64,000 nt of DNA, from contig NC_135781.1 in the NCBI RefSeq assembly GCF_028453695.1, positions 33,269,483 through 33,333,482 of the forward strand, written 5' to 3'. The notes beneath the pieces were generated by a model. That model did no database searches. It saw only the letters and a list, made by a program, of their open reading frames with translations, and had not been told where the DNA came from. Within the stretch, counting starts at the first letter, position 1. The number at the start of each line of letters is the position of its first letter. Shown piece by piece: positions 34,723-47,900 of this stretch. The position numbers were made by a program, and so were the translations under genes. Origin of the DNA: Augochlora pura (Eukaryota; Arthropoda; Insecta; Hymenoptera; Halictidae).

Positions 34723-36322
34723 TAATTCGTGGATGGTTGCGACGTATTTGCACGTTCTACGTTTGTATGTTCGCATAATTTTGAAAACGGTGATTCGTGA
34801 TGTAACAAGGTCGTTTCCGGTCGCCCGGCGAAAGAGTGAAAACTGTCAGAAATAATTCGGACCAATTCCGCGCGCGCGCGCGCGAAAGGCCGGCCAATTA
34901 TCTGATAAAATGACGTAATCTACATCGGTCTACAGCGGAAACGTGTTGAATGAACTCGATAATGTTAATTAGCTCATTATTCCATCGTACCGGCCCGCGG
35001 AATATTATCGAATGCCGGCGGTTTACGTATGTCAACGGTTAAGCGAGGACATTGGAAACATTTACTAATTCGGCTAATTCCGTTGTCATTCGATCAAATC
35101 TGAATTAATTAGCTACTCGATAGACTTACACGCCTGCGCCGTTACATTTGCATCGTTACTCCACCCGCCACCCCATTTTAAAATAATTTCGAATAATAAT
35201 AATTTATAATAATTTGAAATAATTTAAATAGCACGCGACGCAACTGTAAATGAATTGGTATAGTTGATGCCCGCACCCCCAAGAGCAGTGCGCGAAACCT
35301 GGTGACTCACACCCTCCCGCGAGTCGCCGAAGCATCCAACAATCCGAACGCGACGGCCAACAAGAACGAATTGCCCGGTTATTTCAACGGATTCTATCAT
35401 CAGGCCCATCATTCTCCCGCGGCAGCGCGTTGTCCCGGACGAAATCCGCCGGCGATATTCCTGCGCACGTTCTAGGCGGGATCCATCAGGATGTCAAGCG
35501 TGCAGCCCCCGGCTGGAAGGGAATCCCGGGGCCATTGTCGGGCTGAGAAAAGGTCGCGAATCACGACAGGAAATCGGACCCGTGCGAATTCAATTGCAAC
35601 AGGGCTGCGGGGGGACGGTAAGGAGGGTAAGGACGGTAAGGGGGGTAAAGAGGGACGGTAAGGACGGCAAGGAGGGAAGAGCGGAGGGTTGGGGAGACGG
35701 TAAAGAGGGTAAAGAGAGAAGAAGGGGGAGGGTTGTCGAGGACATGAAACGAAGACTGGGATCAGGGGTAAGGGAGGGGGGAGGGGTGGAGCGATGGGGC
35801 AAAGGGCTCGCGTTCCGCTTTTCATGCGGCCTCCGTGGCGCGCGGCGACGCGGGACCGAGGAAATTCGAGAAGCGTGGCCCGGGCTTCCTCTCCTCGCAG
35901 GTGCAGGTGCAACAATGCGCCCGCATGCCGCGCGACAACCGGTGGGTAAACAGCGCCGGAATCGAGAACCACGCGGCGGCCAAAGGGTTTTGAAGTCGCG
36001 CCGCTGAAAGGATCATCTCGCGAGATTTCCTTCGGCGTCTTTTCCGACTCGACGCGTTCCGCCCAACCTGGTCTGCCGGGCTCGACCTCTGTTCCCCGAA
36101 CCATCCGCGCAAACCTATACCACCGTGATCGACGGGTTCGCCTCTCTTTTCACCTCGTTTGTTTCGCGTCGATATTTCATTGTTCGTCGCGAAAATATTC
36201 GTACGATGATTGGACCGTGTATTGCAAAATCAAGTCGATTTCTTTCTTTTCTTTTTTAAATTAGATGACACGTAATTTGTGATGACTTTAGTTTAAATTT
36301 TTTATTCGTCGCTACTTCATAT
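34723..36322. other. Unannotated stretch with a purine-rich GGTAA block
   Basis: An alternating CG tract lies at 34869-34884. Positions 35618-35800 are purine-rich with many GGGTAAAGA/GGACGGTAA phrases and G runs. The Pro/Leu-rich 210-codon minus-strand frame (35472-36104) and the 141-codon plus-strand frame come from this block and are unrecognised. Confidence 0.5.
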
Positions 36323-36435
36323 TTAACCCTTTCGGTACCAGTTTTTCTTTAACGCTTAGGAAATATTTTCTTATAAAGGAGGACTCGTCGGCGAGAGTGT
36401 CATGGCGGTCAGAGTGCTCGTACCAAAAGGGTTAA
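36323..36435. mobile_element. TTAA-flanked MITE, 113 bp
   Basis: TTAA (36323-36326 and 36432-36435) encloses ends CCCTTTCGGTACCAG and the complement of CCCTTTTGGTACGAG, matching at 13 of 15 positions. The right half is close to that of the element at 21262-21423. It is the shortest member of the family here and has no internal frame. Confidence 0.8.
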
Positions 36436-37795
36436 TATATTAACCCCTTGTTCTGTAACAAGTAATCTAATGCCGATCGTTTTTATTAAATCGAAGCGAA
36501 ATTTAAATCTTCTGTCACTAAAATCTGGGAATAAAAAGTAAACGAAGGCGATCAAGAGATAAAAATCCTCTTCTTTCGTCAAGTAACTTATTAATTCCAA
36601 AAAAAATGCTAACGGACGCAGTTCTCAAAGGAGTCGCAGCGTGAAGGGTTGAAAGATGCCAATTTATACTATGTTCGATTTAAAATTGACCAACGAAACA
36701 AAATTAAATAATTAAACATTATATTATAAAATTAATATTAAATTATAAAATAGCAATTCTAAGAATTAATTTCCACATCTGAATTGACAAATTAGGATAC
36801 CCTAAATCCTTTTTACGTTTTCGATCGTTAAGCAACAATAGGGCAGTGGTTTTTGTATTGCAGAGACGGGCTCGGTGTGCAACATAAAAATTCGATAGCA
36901 GTGAATCACGGTTGAATGGATTCGTAAAAATCGTTAGCCCCTCCCCCTTACCCCCCACCCATTATTTAATTTTCGTTTAGCTTCGCGTTAGAGCCGGCGA
37001 ACGTTTCGGAACGAATTCGCGAGCGATTCAATTTCCATGGCACTCCACGTTCGATGGTTCTCGTTCGTTGAAACGCATAAAAAGCTCCGCCCGTATAATT
37101 AAAATTAAAAACACCGAAAACATTTCGAGAGCGCGGGGGAAAATGCTCGTTCGTAAAATTACGCGATGAGCATCGCCGGCTCGGGACCGCCAAACAAGTC
37201 GAAATGACTGTTCTCTAAAAATTGTTGTTTCTCACGGTTGCTGCAATTACGGTAACATTTGTACGAGGAACATTTCGGGTGAAATTCTTTTCCGGAATAT
37301 TTATTGTAATCTTCTATTCAATCGTTGTTAGTAAACGGTATGACTTAATCGAAGTTTAGAGCTTGAGAGTTTTGGTATGGGTCGGAGTAGGGTAGGTTAA
37401 AAAATATAATTAAAAATAATAAATAATAATTCAATTTTTTATAATAATTTATATATAAATCGACAGCTCCAAATTTGTATTTTTATATTGGTTATATTAT
37501 TTTACGAAATATTGTTCTGTTATTTTTGTTATGTTTTATATTGTAATGATTTAACATAAAATATATAAAATTGAAGAATTACCGCGAAATAAATTCTTGA
37601 AAAAATCGTGGGAGTCTGCTGGTACAGTGATCGTTTCAAGTGGATGACAAGTAGGGCCAGACAACTGTCCCCGCACCCCTAATTCTAGAGGATAGGATTC
37701 ATCCTTGCGGATTATCGAGATTCTCACGTGGGTGGAGTGGGGGGGATGGTTCTTTTTGCTCGGGAATTAAGTGGCGCCAGGACGGTTGTTCGCGG
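36436..37795. other. Unannotated stretch
   Basis: AT-rich apart from 36960-37200 and 37620-37795. Minus-strand frames of 63-75 codons are unrecognised. Confidence 0.5.
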
Positions 37796-37860
37796 ACCGG
37801 GTTCCCGGGAAGAGGAACGGCACGAATTTGCATTCGTGCCTCTTCTTCGTGGAAACTGGT
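37796..37860 (+). ncRNA. MicroRNA-precursor-like hairpin
   Basis: A 65 nt segment folds by eye into one stem-loop. ACCGGGTTCC pairs with GGAAACTGGT at the base (8 Watson-Crick pairs, one wobble, one mismatch). A small internal loop follows, then GAAGAGGA with TCTTCTTC, a two-base bulge, GGCACGAAT with ATTCGTGCC, and a terminal loop of about 4 nt. Length and bulge pattern fit a pre-microRNA, though the loop is tight. I do not recognise either arm as a known insect microRNA, and no expression evidence is available. It may be a chance palindrome. Confidence 0.3.
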
Positions 37861-40394
37861 GTTGAGGATACAGGGCGTAGTGGCAGAGGTTGAGAGGAGC
37901 GGGGTCGGAAAGAGGAATCGGCCGGCATTAAAGGGGATGGCTTCTAATGATACGGTCCGGTAACGTGAATGGCCAATAAGGGGAACATCGATGCAATTTT
38001 GTTATGCAATACGCATTGAAAGTAAAACCGATCCCCTTTAATTAGCGTCGGCGAATCGGAGAGATTCGGGAACATTTGTACCTAAAGTCGAATGGATCGC
38101 CTAATTTACTCTTGGGGAATTAGGTATAGTTTCGACGAGGCGTCGATACAGCTAACGATTGTGTCAATTTGTAGTTATGGTTGATTATGGGTTGGTATTT
38201 TACTCTGAAAAAATATTTGGAAACTTGCGAAATATTGTAATATTATAGTAATCAAATTCATTTCTGAGAATCTCATCGTTAGGTAATAAACAATTTACCA
38301 TTTAGTCGATAAAACGCGAAGGAATTTTTACATTAATAATTGGAAAATAATTGCTCTTTGTACCTTAGACATACGTTCGTTTTTCAGAAATAAGGCAAAG
38401 AATAAATCTAGTCCCCCGATCTCCTTGGAAAGGGTTACTAACAGCGCACTCGAATTCAGCAGAAATCATTGTTCTAAATTTCCCGACGCGGTGGAGAAAG
38501 CGCGCCGCGAAAGCGGCTGAAAATATACGATATTTCACGGGGTGTCTGACGTTTCCCTAGAGCTCCGATAGAATATAAAGAAATTGGGTCACCTACGCGC
38601 AGAATTTATATTTAAATTTTCAATTCGAATTTGAATTTAAATGCGACACGGTCCCGCGAGAACCGAGAAACGATTAATAAGAACGGAAAATTTTCTATAA
38701 AAAGAAAAATTTATGGAACGAAGGATCCCCGAGCAAAAATTGTCAAAGTGATTGAAGCCGGTCGCGCTTCGACAGAGATTTTCAAACAATGAACGAAATT
38801 AATAATCGCGTTCTATATAATAATTCTAGAATCACGCGTTCGGGTCTCATTTAAATTAATCTTGTAAAAGCGTGTCAATCGCTATATAATTTTAACATAT
38901 TTTTCCAACAATTAGAGAGATTGTCGAAGGTGTTTAAATAACTAAATCGACAGGTACAGTCTCTTAAAAAAATTTTTATATTGATCGAGTTTACGGATTT
39001 TAATCTTCAAATTATTGAAATTATAGAATATACAATATAGTATATAGAATTAATATAGAATTAAAATAAAATATTGATAAGTTAAAATAAAATAAAATTA
39101 AAATATAGAAATAATATAGAATTATATATATATATATATATATTAATTTACAACAACAAAATTGAAATTTCTCCTTATTTAATTTTAGAAATTAAAATTA
39201 CTAATAATTCAATGAGAATTAGCCTCGACACCAGCAGAGCTCAGAACCACGCCGGACATCGACTGCCCCGAAATCACGACAGCGTAGCGACCGCACTATA
39301 CACCTGCACCCCGTCCGCGAAATTTCGTGTATCCCGAGTCAGCTCATAAATACCCGTGGAAGAGCCGGGGACCAGTCGAGCCTCTGCGTACCTGGTAAAA
39401 TCGGGTCGGGCATCGGTTCCGAGAGAGAGTGTTAAGAGAGCAGAGCAGAGAGAGTCGTTTCGCGTCCACGGTTCCCCGAGCGTGAATCTCGGCTTCGAGG
39501 GTGAAAAGAGAAAAAAAAGGAACGCGACGCGTCGATGCCGACGGAGGAGGTTTCTGCGGCCGTGCGGGACGCATTGGCTGCGAACGCGAAGCCAACGAAG
39601 CGTCGAGAAGCTACGGAACAACCGAGGATTCTCCGGCACGCGTGTTCGCTCCGATCGTCTGCCATTGTCTAGACCGGTCTAGAACAGAAACTGTTCGCAT
39701 TTTCAATCGCTAACTTTCCTGCCCCGGCGAAACACCAAATCCATTGGAACTTTTGTCCCGTGTAATTGGACCGTTTATCTTCGAACTGGTGCAAGTCCAT
39801 TCTCTGTTTCCTTTGGGTTAGTTTATTAATCGATTGGAAAATGGAAATTAATTTTATCAAGACTGGCAATGCTTCTGTGAATTTATTTATCAACATGTAA
39901 TTTCGTTATATAAATTTTTTATATATGTAAAGAGATATGCTGTTAAAAGAGACTTATATATTCAAATTCTACAGTGGAAAAATAGCAGAAACATTCCTTG
40001 ACTTGACATAATTATTTTACAATTTTTAATCGATTAATATACCAACCATTAACTTTAATAACTAATAAACTTTAACTCTAATAACTTTAACTTCTTACAG
40101 CTTGTTCTACAATTATAACTCACCCTCATTTATATATATATCTCAAAACTACAATAAAACAGTCTTAATTCCATTTTAAGAAATAAAAAATAATATAAGA
40201 AATAATCGTAAAATAAGCCATAAGAATTGGCATGGACGGAACACTCGGTTCTCTCGAGGTGTTATTTCAAAATGATTTTCGGCCTCGTCAAAGTGGCCAG
40301 GCCCCCTTTAAACAGGGTATGAAAGAGGAATTCCCGGAGCTGGTCTCGCGATAAATAACAAAGTACCCGGGCGAATGTAGCGAACGGCCGAAGG

Positions 40395-40442
<48 letters not shown>

Positions 40443-41999
40443 GGCTAAAAGGAACGAGCAGCGAAGACTATATGGCACGGCGAGCCCCGCGTGGCCGAAA
40501 AATCACGAGCGAGAGTCGGCTCTCTCTCTCCGCTAGCTATTACCCGAAGTTAGCAATGAATCTCTGCGGCGTGGAGACCGCGAACGAGGACCGGGCCGGC
40601 TAAAATCCATCCCGCCTGGCCCGCAAATAGTCGGAGGAGCCGGAGAAACAATAGGTCGGAGGAGCCCGCCGGATGGTTCGGAACGGCGAGAGAAAGGAGG
40701 CGAAGTGTCGGCCGGTCATGCGTGAAGCGGACCACCAGCCGACCAACCCCCTCACCCTCCTCGCCAGATTTATCGCCGATTCCTTCTTTTAGAATCCTAA
40801 TACTGCCGGCCGGACTCCATCAGCGTGGTAGCCCGAGGACTTCGTGGCCCGTGGCCCGACTTGATTTCAAAAGCTTCCGGGGAGAACAAGAAGCTAATAG
40901 ATAATGAGGACCGGAGATTAATCGGTGTGATTTTAATGTCGAGCAGCGCGGACTGATTAGTGTTAAAGTGTTTCTGTTCAGTTATCGCTTGACTTTATTT
41001 TTTGGTAAATTTGCAACGATTGTAAGGAATTCGGTTCGATATAATTTTAATAAAAAATGCTGCAAGGGCAATTTGTAACCTAATCTTCCGCTATAAAATG
41101 GCACTAAACGTTGCAACGAAATTGCTCGTAGCACAATATTCATATACTATCCGGGAACAATTCGATCAATAAACAGCATCAAACCAGCGAACGATTTTCT
41201 CTCGATTTTCACGGAATAGCATCGAGTGACGGAACAACTACAACTCGACGGCCCGCAAGGAAATCTCGTCGAGTGCGCCGCGAATTAGCCGCAATATTGT
41301 AATTTTCAGGCGGCAGCGGGGAAAGGGCACGATGAACGGGCAGCAGCCCTGGAAGCGTGCATTCGATTTCGAAGTCGAATCCCGGCCGCCGGTCGGCAAC
41401 CAATAATGTTTAATTAATTCTGTGGCGGTGCCCGTAGGGAGGTTTCATTAGACACTCGCGTGGCCTCCATTAAGCCCCGCGCGGTCCATCGCATAACTCT
41501 CCCGATGACTTCCGGCGCGGGTCAGCGTCACTTTTCGCGCGCGCGCGCGCGCAGGCGCGCAGGCGGCCTGCACAATCGCAATAACAACCGAAAGTTGTGG
41601 CGTTTACGTTGGCATTAACTTTGAATAATTCGCCAAGTTCTTATCTCGGCCGCGACGTACACGGTGCGTAACCGTAGGACTCGGCGCCCGGAACCGGAAC
41701 AAGAAAACCGGCGGCCCGGGGAAGGGCACGGCACCTTTCTCTTCGCGAAATTAATGCCTCCGCGGGCCAAACAAATTCCCAACAAATTCCCAACGCCACC
41801 GGTTGTTCCGCGATTCCAGCGGCAACGGCGGCAGCGCTGCTACTCCTGCCAGGCCGGCAATTAAGATATTCCTTGCTCGTTGAAAGGAGCCCCGCTCCTC
41901 TACTTTTCGTCTCTCGTCGGAGCTACCTGGAAAGGATCCTGGAACACTCGGCCCAATTGTTCACTCGATTACATCGACCGGTTAATTATAGGCGACTGT
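37861..41999. other. Unannotated stretch
   Basis: AT-rich at 38160-39210 and 39890-40210, with (TA)n at 39123-39143. An imperfect palindrome of about 32 bases lies at 38611-38642. A (GA)n tract lies at 40396-40440 and an alternating CG tract at 41535-41552. Overlapping frames on both strands at 39274-39713 (up to 121 codons) are unrecognised. Confidence 0.5.
40396..40440 (+). repeat. (GA)n microsatellite
   Basis: An almost uninterrupted GA run of about 45 bases. Confidence 0.95.
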
Positions 42000-42590
42000 C
42001 TATTCTCTTATCTCTCTTTCTTGCTGTCTATTTAACTATATCTTGCTCTATCTCTTTATTCCTACACATTTCTCTCTCTCTCTCTCTCTTGCTCTCTATA
42101 TAGCTCTATTTTCATCTATCTCTTGCTCTATCTCTATCTATCTTTTGGTTTACCTTTTTTCTTTATCTTTCTCTTTTTCTCTGACTCACTCTATCCCTTG
42201 TTCTATCGCTATCTCTATCTTTCTCTACCTTTTCTCTCTTTCTTGCTATCTACTTAACTATATCTTGCTCTATCACTCTATTTCTATGCATTTTCCTCTC
42301 TCTCTCTTGCTCTCAATTTCACTCTATATCTCGCTCTATCTCCATCTCTCTCTTCCTAACTCTATCTGGTTCTTTCTCTTGCTCTATTCCTATTTCATTA
42401 TTGCTCTGCCTTTTTCTTTCTCTTTTTTTCTGACTCACTCTATCTCTCGCTCTATCTCTATATTTCCATGCATTTTCCTTCATCTCTTGCTCTATATTTC
42501 ACTCTATCTTACTCTATCCCTCTATCTCTCTCTTTCTCTGCTTTTCTCTCTCTTTCTGCCTCTCTCTCTCCGTCTCGTTCTCAGTCTCCA
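42000..42590 (+). repeat. Pyrimidine-rich satellite with higher-order units
   Basis: Phrases such as TTGCTCTATCTCT recur throughout. Longer blocks (CTTAACTATATCTTGCTCTAT, then TATGCATTTTCCTCTCT) recur near 42030, 42255 and 42440, implying a superimposed unit of roughly 200-230 bases. The 202-codon Leu/Ser/Tyr-rich frame through it is an artefact of composition. Confidence 0.8.
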
Positions 42591-43118
42591 TCGCGACATA
42601 AAAGCGACGCTCTCTTTCGGTCAATGCCGTGTGCCCAGAGAGCGCTATTAAAAAGCCTAGCGCCGCGACTGTACACGAACGAGTACGTACAGGGGAAGGC
42701 AATCGAACGAATAGTCACCGTTATCGGTAAACGATGCTGTAATCTCTGCCCGCGTAGGACATAAAACAAATGGATTCCGAGGACGACGTCTTAATGGCGT
42801 ATTTACGATATTGTTTTCGAGGGAAGCTACTGCGCTCCGTATTTCAGACGGTGTACGTACCCCAACTTTATATTTGCCCGCCGTCGAACAACACGCTGGA
42901 AAACAACGTTTTAAAATATAGGCAACAACGGAACGCGCGAACTTGTGCGCTGGCCCAAAATCGAGCGCGCGGAAATTGCCGAACGCGTGCCACTTAGTCA
43001 TCCGAATGGTACTTTGAGCGGTATGATTTATTACACGCGACGTCCAATAACGAATATATAGCGCAACTGGAGGTTTGAAGTTTATACCAGAGGGCGTTCG
43101 ATATTTTCTGTTTGATAA
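42591..43118. other. Unannotated stretch
   Basis: Mixed composition. A 75-codon plus-strand frame (42770-42997) lies opposite part of a 286-codon minus-strand frame (42657-43517), whose first half is minisatellite. Neither is recognised. Confidence 0.45.
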
Positions 43119-43472
43119 TTGGAACTTGAAGTTTGGAGCTTGGAACTCGAAAGCTTGGAACTTATATCTTAGAGCTTGAAACTTGGAACTTGAAGCTCGG
43201 AGCTTAAAACTTGGAACTTGAAGCTTGAAGTTTGGAGCTTGGAACTTAGAACTTGAAGTTTGGAGCTTGGAACTTAGAACTTGAAGTTTGGAGCTTGGAA
43301 CTCGAAACTTTAAGCTTGGAACCTGAAACTTGAAGCTTGCAGCTTGGAACTTGAAACTTGAAGCTGGGTACTTAAAGCTTGGAACTTGAAGTTTGGAACT
43401 CGAAGATTGGAGTTTAAAACTTGGAACTTGAAGCTTTGAACTTGAAGTTTGGATCTCGAAGCTTGGAACTTG
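43119..43472 (+). repeat. CTTGGAACTTGAAG minisatellite, array 1
   Basis: Tandem units of about 7 and 14 bases, built from AGCTTGGAACTTGA with variants AGTTTGGAGCTTGG and AACTCGA. On the minus strand the array reads as an endless Ser-Lys-Phe-Gln-Val-Pro type peptide, which is a property of the repeat. First of six arrays, all in this orientation, in 13.2 kb. Confidence 0.95.
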
Positions 43473-44065
43473 TACAATCATTCTTGCAAAATCAATTCTA
43501 GAGCACATATTATACACCTACTCATAATTTTCTTAAAAGATTATTAAATTAAATTATCTAGAATTATTGTTACAGAAAGAAATACTCCGATTAAAGTAAC
43601 GCTGAGAACGAAAGATGCCCAAGTCGCTCAGAAATTCGTAAAATTCCACGAATATCGTAGAATAAAAAGCGCGGTATCGTCCCTCTCTATGTGAAAAATG
43701 GCGAGAAACGTGGGCGAGAGTTTCACGCGAGATGGTCCGATACCGACCGATCGAAAGATTAGAGCTCGCACGAGCCGCGAAAAAGTTCGAGTGGGATCGA
43801 ACGGAGAGGCTCACGACGGCCGATTAGGTCACGATCCACTTTGAAAACTGCGGACTATTAGCGAACCGATTTAACGTCCAATCAGAATATCCATCACACG
43901 GGCCGGCAGGGGGGGGGGGGATTATAATATAATTTCGATCCATCAGCCAGATAATATTGACGTGGAAGTTGCACCGCGCGGCTGATCAGTGATTCGATGC
44001 TTCTTGCATGAGATGGCCCGGCTCCCCGCCGATCGTTCCACGGAAACTTCTATCCCCGAATTTAT

Positions 44066-44096
<31 letters not shown>

Positions 44097-45740
44097 TCGG
44101 CGTCGGGCCGACGCTGGAATTAGGGGGGCCCCTTCGGCAGCGCGCAATCGCGACCGAGCAAATTGCTTCCGTCTCCGCGTGGCCTCGATTCTTAAACCAA
44201 TTTTTTTTCTACCCCGGGAAAAAGTGGATCCACCTCCGGCTTTCTCGAGATTCTCGCAACTTATACGTTCCGCGCATTCGATCTTGTCGCATCATTCCCC
44301 TGCACAAGCGCGCGCGAGCGCGAGTTCGATTGCGATATTTCTCCGCGGGGTAGAATCGCGCGGATCGAGAACGCGATGACGGCGCCTGCTATTTCTACGC
44401 CGCTGGTATTCATCAATATTTCAACCGCAGGGATTCAAAATGGCAATATTTCGTAGAGAATATTTAATGGCGGATATATTTTAAATAGGACGAATCGTAC
44501 ATTTTTTAACAAAGATTTGTTCTACTTAGACTAGGTAGAAAAATTACGGTAGAAATTATTTTTATTTAGCGTGTCAGTTTTATTAGTTGATGAAGTGGAT
44601 AATTATATGTTAATTGATGGTATGTTAGCTGGTGTTTTTAAATAATTTAATAGCTTAAAAGAAGTGGACTCGTTGCATTTGAAAAATATGGTAATGTTGT
44701 CATCTCTCTGAGAGGTTTGAATTTATTTATGGACTTATAATAAATTGATATGTTACTTTAAAATTCATAAATGAGATTTTAAAAGATCCTTATGATATCG
44801 AAAATTATATTTAACTTTATAATGAATTTTAAAATGATATATTATTCTATGAATCGTAGATTGAAATTATGCAAATAATCTTAACAAGCAGTCGCAATTG
44901 GAACAAAATTTTCGCTGGCCGAGTCTTTTTCTCGGACAATTAACAATTCAAATTTGTTTCTTAAACTGTTTCTTCTAAATGCCGCAAATTCAAATTCGCC
45001 TCGTTCCGTGTAGAAGTCTCGTTAAAATTAATGAAACTATGTACAACGCAACAAGAACAGCTAATTGCAACATTTATAATCAATACTATATACACGCAAT
45101 AATATAACCTATACACGCAATAATATAACCTATAAATGCCCAACTAAAACGTAAGAATTTTGTCGAAGAAAAGACTAAAGAAGACCGAATTATTCAACAA
45201 CGTTGTATAACATATAATAATAATAATAATAATCGTTTGTTATCGGTTGTACGAGCACGGTTAATCAAAAGTTCGAAGCGTGTTCGAATTTCGAAACAAG
45301 AGGCGCGCGCGCGCGGCCGCGTTCCTTCGCTCGAAACTACCATAAATGGTTCCATTGAAAATGGTTTACCCCCGATACCGCGGCATTGAGAACCTAGTTA
45401 ATTATGATTAAAAGTTATAGCGAAAACTGTGATCTGCTTATCGTAATTGCGATCCGGCGGTCTTGTAATTATATTTACGACGCGATAACAAAATTATTGG
45501 GCGGCGGCGTAGTCGTTAACAGCGGCCCACCATGAAGTCGTTAGCAGCTGTTCGAAATATATATTTATTTACGAGCAATTTGTTACGAAATGAAATTTCA
45601 CCGGAATTAATAATAAGCGGAGAGGTGTTGCTTTAATGAAATAACGATGTGCGAGGATCTGTGCAGACGCGTTTTTAAAATGGCAGCAACGGTCCTTTTT
45701 TAGAACAGAAGAACGGTTTTTAGAAAAACATTTTTTTTTT
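43473..45740. other. Unannotated stretch
   Basis: A 12 base G run lies at 43909-43920, a (GTC)n trinucleotide run at 44066-44105 and (TAA)n at 45214-45233. Positions 44430-44880 are AT-rich. The 123-codon frame at 44008-44379 owes its poly-Arg run to the trinucleotide repeat. Confidence 0.5.
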
Positions 45741-45835
45741 AATTGGAAGAATATTCATTTAAAATTGCAAGAATGTATTTTTTAAAAATTGCAAGAATAT
45801 ATTTTTAAAATTGCAAGAATACATTTTTAAAAAGT
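45741..45835 (+). repeat. Short tandem repeat, about 24 bp unit
   Basis: Three to four units around AAAATTGCAAGAATATATTT, spaced about 23-27 bases. Confidence 0.75.
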
Positions 45836-46481
45836 GGAAAGAACAGTGTTTTAAAGAATAAAAAGGACATATTTCTGTAATAAAAATTACTTATTTCTTT
45901 GACAAATGAAAAGAAAAAATTCCGCGGTTTTTAAACACTAAAGACATTAAAAGCTCCCAAAAATTCTCTCGCGCGATTTCGCCTAATCTCGCATCGGCGA
46001 ATAGTGAAACAATCCGGCGATCATCCGGCAACCGGTCTGACAAATTGCTCAAGCATTTCCCGGTTCTAAAATCGTGGGGTAAAACGCGGCGCTCGCGCGT
46101 GTCTCGCGACGGGACGATGAAAACACGGAGAGGCGCGAGGTGTGGCGTGGCGGCGGCGGTGGAAAAAAATCGTGGCGAGAATAAAAGGAGCTTTATCTTC
46201 GAGCCAGCTTGTAGGAAAACAATTTCGCGTGGGTAGTAGGTGCTCGACCCTAATTACGATACAAGCATAACACCGTACTTACATGAATGGCTCCGTACGG
46301 GGGGAGAAACGGCTGTGTCGGGCCGTCGCTCGCAATCGATAAGTCGATTTGAATATAACCAAGGCGATAGGTATAATGCGCCGCGCTTCCAAACCGGCCG
46401 TGAACGCTCAACTATTTTCAAATCCGTTAATTTTCCGCTCGGAATAACCGGCCGTCCATTTTCTGTCTGTGATTCCATTTT
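45836..46481. other. Unannotated stretch
   Basis: AT-rich, then GC-rich from about 45960. Short frames (86 codons or fewer) occur on both strands of 46240-46500, unrecognised. Confidence 0.5.
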
Positions 46482-46890
46482 CTTGGAACTTAGAACTTGA
46501 AGCTCGGAACTTAAAACTTGGAACTCGAAGCTCGGAACTTAAGACTTGGAACTCGAAGCTTGGAACTTGAAGCCTGAAGCTTGGAGCTTGAAACTTGAAA
46601 CTTGGGGCTTGGAACTTGAAGCTTGAAGCTTGGAGCTTGGAACTCGAAACTTAGAGCTTGGAACTTATATCTTGGAGCTTGGAACTCGAAACTTCAAGCC
46701 TGGATCTTGAAACTTGAAACTCGAAGCTTGGAACTTAAAGCCTGAAGCTTGCAGCTTGGAACTTGAAGCTTGGAACTCGAAACTTGAAGCTTGGATCTTG
46801 AAACTTGAAACTCAAAGCTTGGAACTTAAAACCCGAAGCTTGGAGCTTGGAACTTGAAGCTTGGAGCTTGAAACTCGGAGCTTGGAACTT
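46482..46890 (+). repeat. CTTGGAACTTGAAG minisatellite, array 2
   Basis: Same family and orientation as array 1, about 410 bases, with frequent CTTGGAACTCGAAAC and AAGCCTGAAGCTTG variants. Ends abruptly in AAAAGGGCAC. Confidence 0.95.
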
Positions 46891-47676
46891 AAAAGGGCAC
46901 ATAAAATTAAATATTAAATAAACTATATAAATTTTTGTTAAACCGTTCACGGGTGACGTGAACAATTGTTCAGCGAAACGGTCGCGCGCCCTCAAAATTT
47001 ACCGGGCGTCGTAGTGTCCGGACAAGATAGCACGCCGTTTCAGTCGTGGGGGGGGGTAGTTTAGCAGCGAGAGCACTTTTAATTAAATGTAATTAAATCG
47101 GCCGTTTTCGGGGCGCGCCACGTGGCTCGCAAACGACGTTTCCACGCCGGATACACGCGTAGAGGTTCTCTTCCGCCTATGCACGTACGCGGCGACAACA
47201 CGATGAACTTTCGCACTGTGGAGAGAACCTTTTCCGCGGGAGGGAGCATTTATAAATGACTGCGGCGATAACAGCGCTGGGTTTATGCCCGGAGTCTCGT
47301 GTAAATGTCAAGAGTCCAAAGAAATGAAAGGCGCGAATGAAAATGTGTCCCAACGTGTCTCCGTGAATGGTGGGTAGGGGAGGGGGGTGGCGATGGTGGT
47401 GATATTAGGACGGCTAGAATGGAATTGAAGTGATGCTGTCGTTATCAAACTTTTAAAATAATTGACAGCCGAGACGCGTTACTCGCGTCGCTGTAGGAGA
47501 ACGCCCGGGATGGAAATTGATGTTGTTAAAAATAATTCGTGCGACTCCATTGTTTGTACGATAATATCTGCTATGTTTGGAATGTAGTTCGTGAAGCAAT
47601 TGGGGGTTGGAACCGGGTGTTCTTCAGCTTCGAATTATGAGCTCTGAAATGCGATTTAAGGGAAATTGAATTACGT
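46891..47676. other. Unannotated stretch between arrays 2 and 3
   Basis: GC-rich around 46940-47400, with a short G run at 47049-47056. No frame of note. Confidence 0.5.
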
Positions 47677-47900
47677 GAAGTTTGGAGGTTGGAACTTGAT
47701 AGTTGGAACTTGGATCTTGGAACTTGGAACACGAAACTTGAAGCTTGGAACTCGAAGCTTGGGACTTGAAGCTTGAAACATAAAGCTTGGAACTCGAAGC
47801 TTGGAACTCGAAGCTTGGAACTTGAAGCTTGGAACTTAAAGCTTGAAACTTGAACCTTGGAACTCGAAGCCTGGAACTTGAACCTAGAAACTCGAAACTC
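47677..47900 (+). repeat. CTTGGAACTTGAAG minisatellite, array 3
   Basis: Same family and orientation, about 220 bases. It contains GAACTTGATAGTTGGAACTTG, a variant block also present in arrays 5 and 6 but not noticed in 1, 2 and 4. Confidence 0.95.

Noticed and set aside
34568..34776. Repeat-peptide frames encoding a seven-residue unit
   Set aside because: The 21 bp minisatellite period automatically keeps the frame open in more than one phase.
42657..43517. 286-codon minus-strand frame, longest in the window
   Set aside because: Its first half is translated minisatellite (Ser-Lys-Phe-Gln type), and the rest is unrecognised with a competing plus-strand frame.
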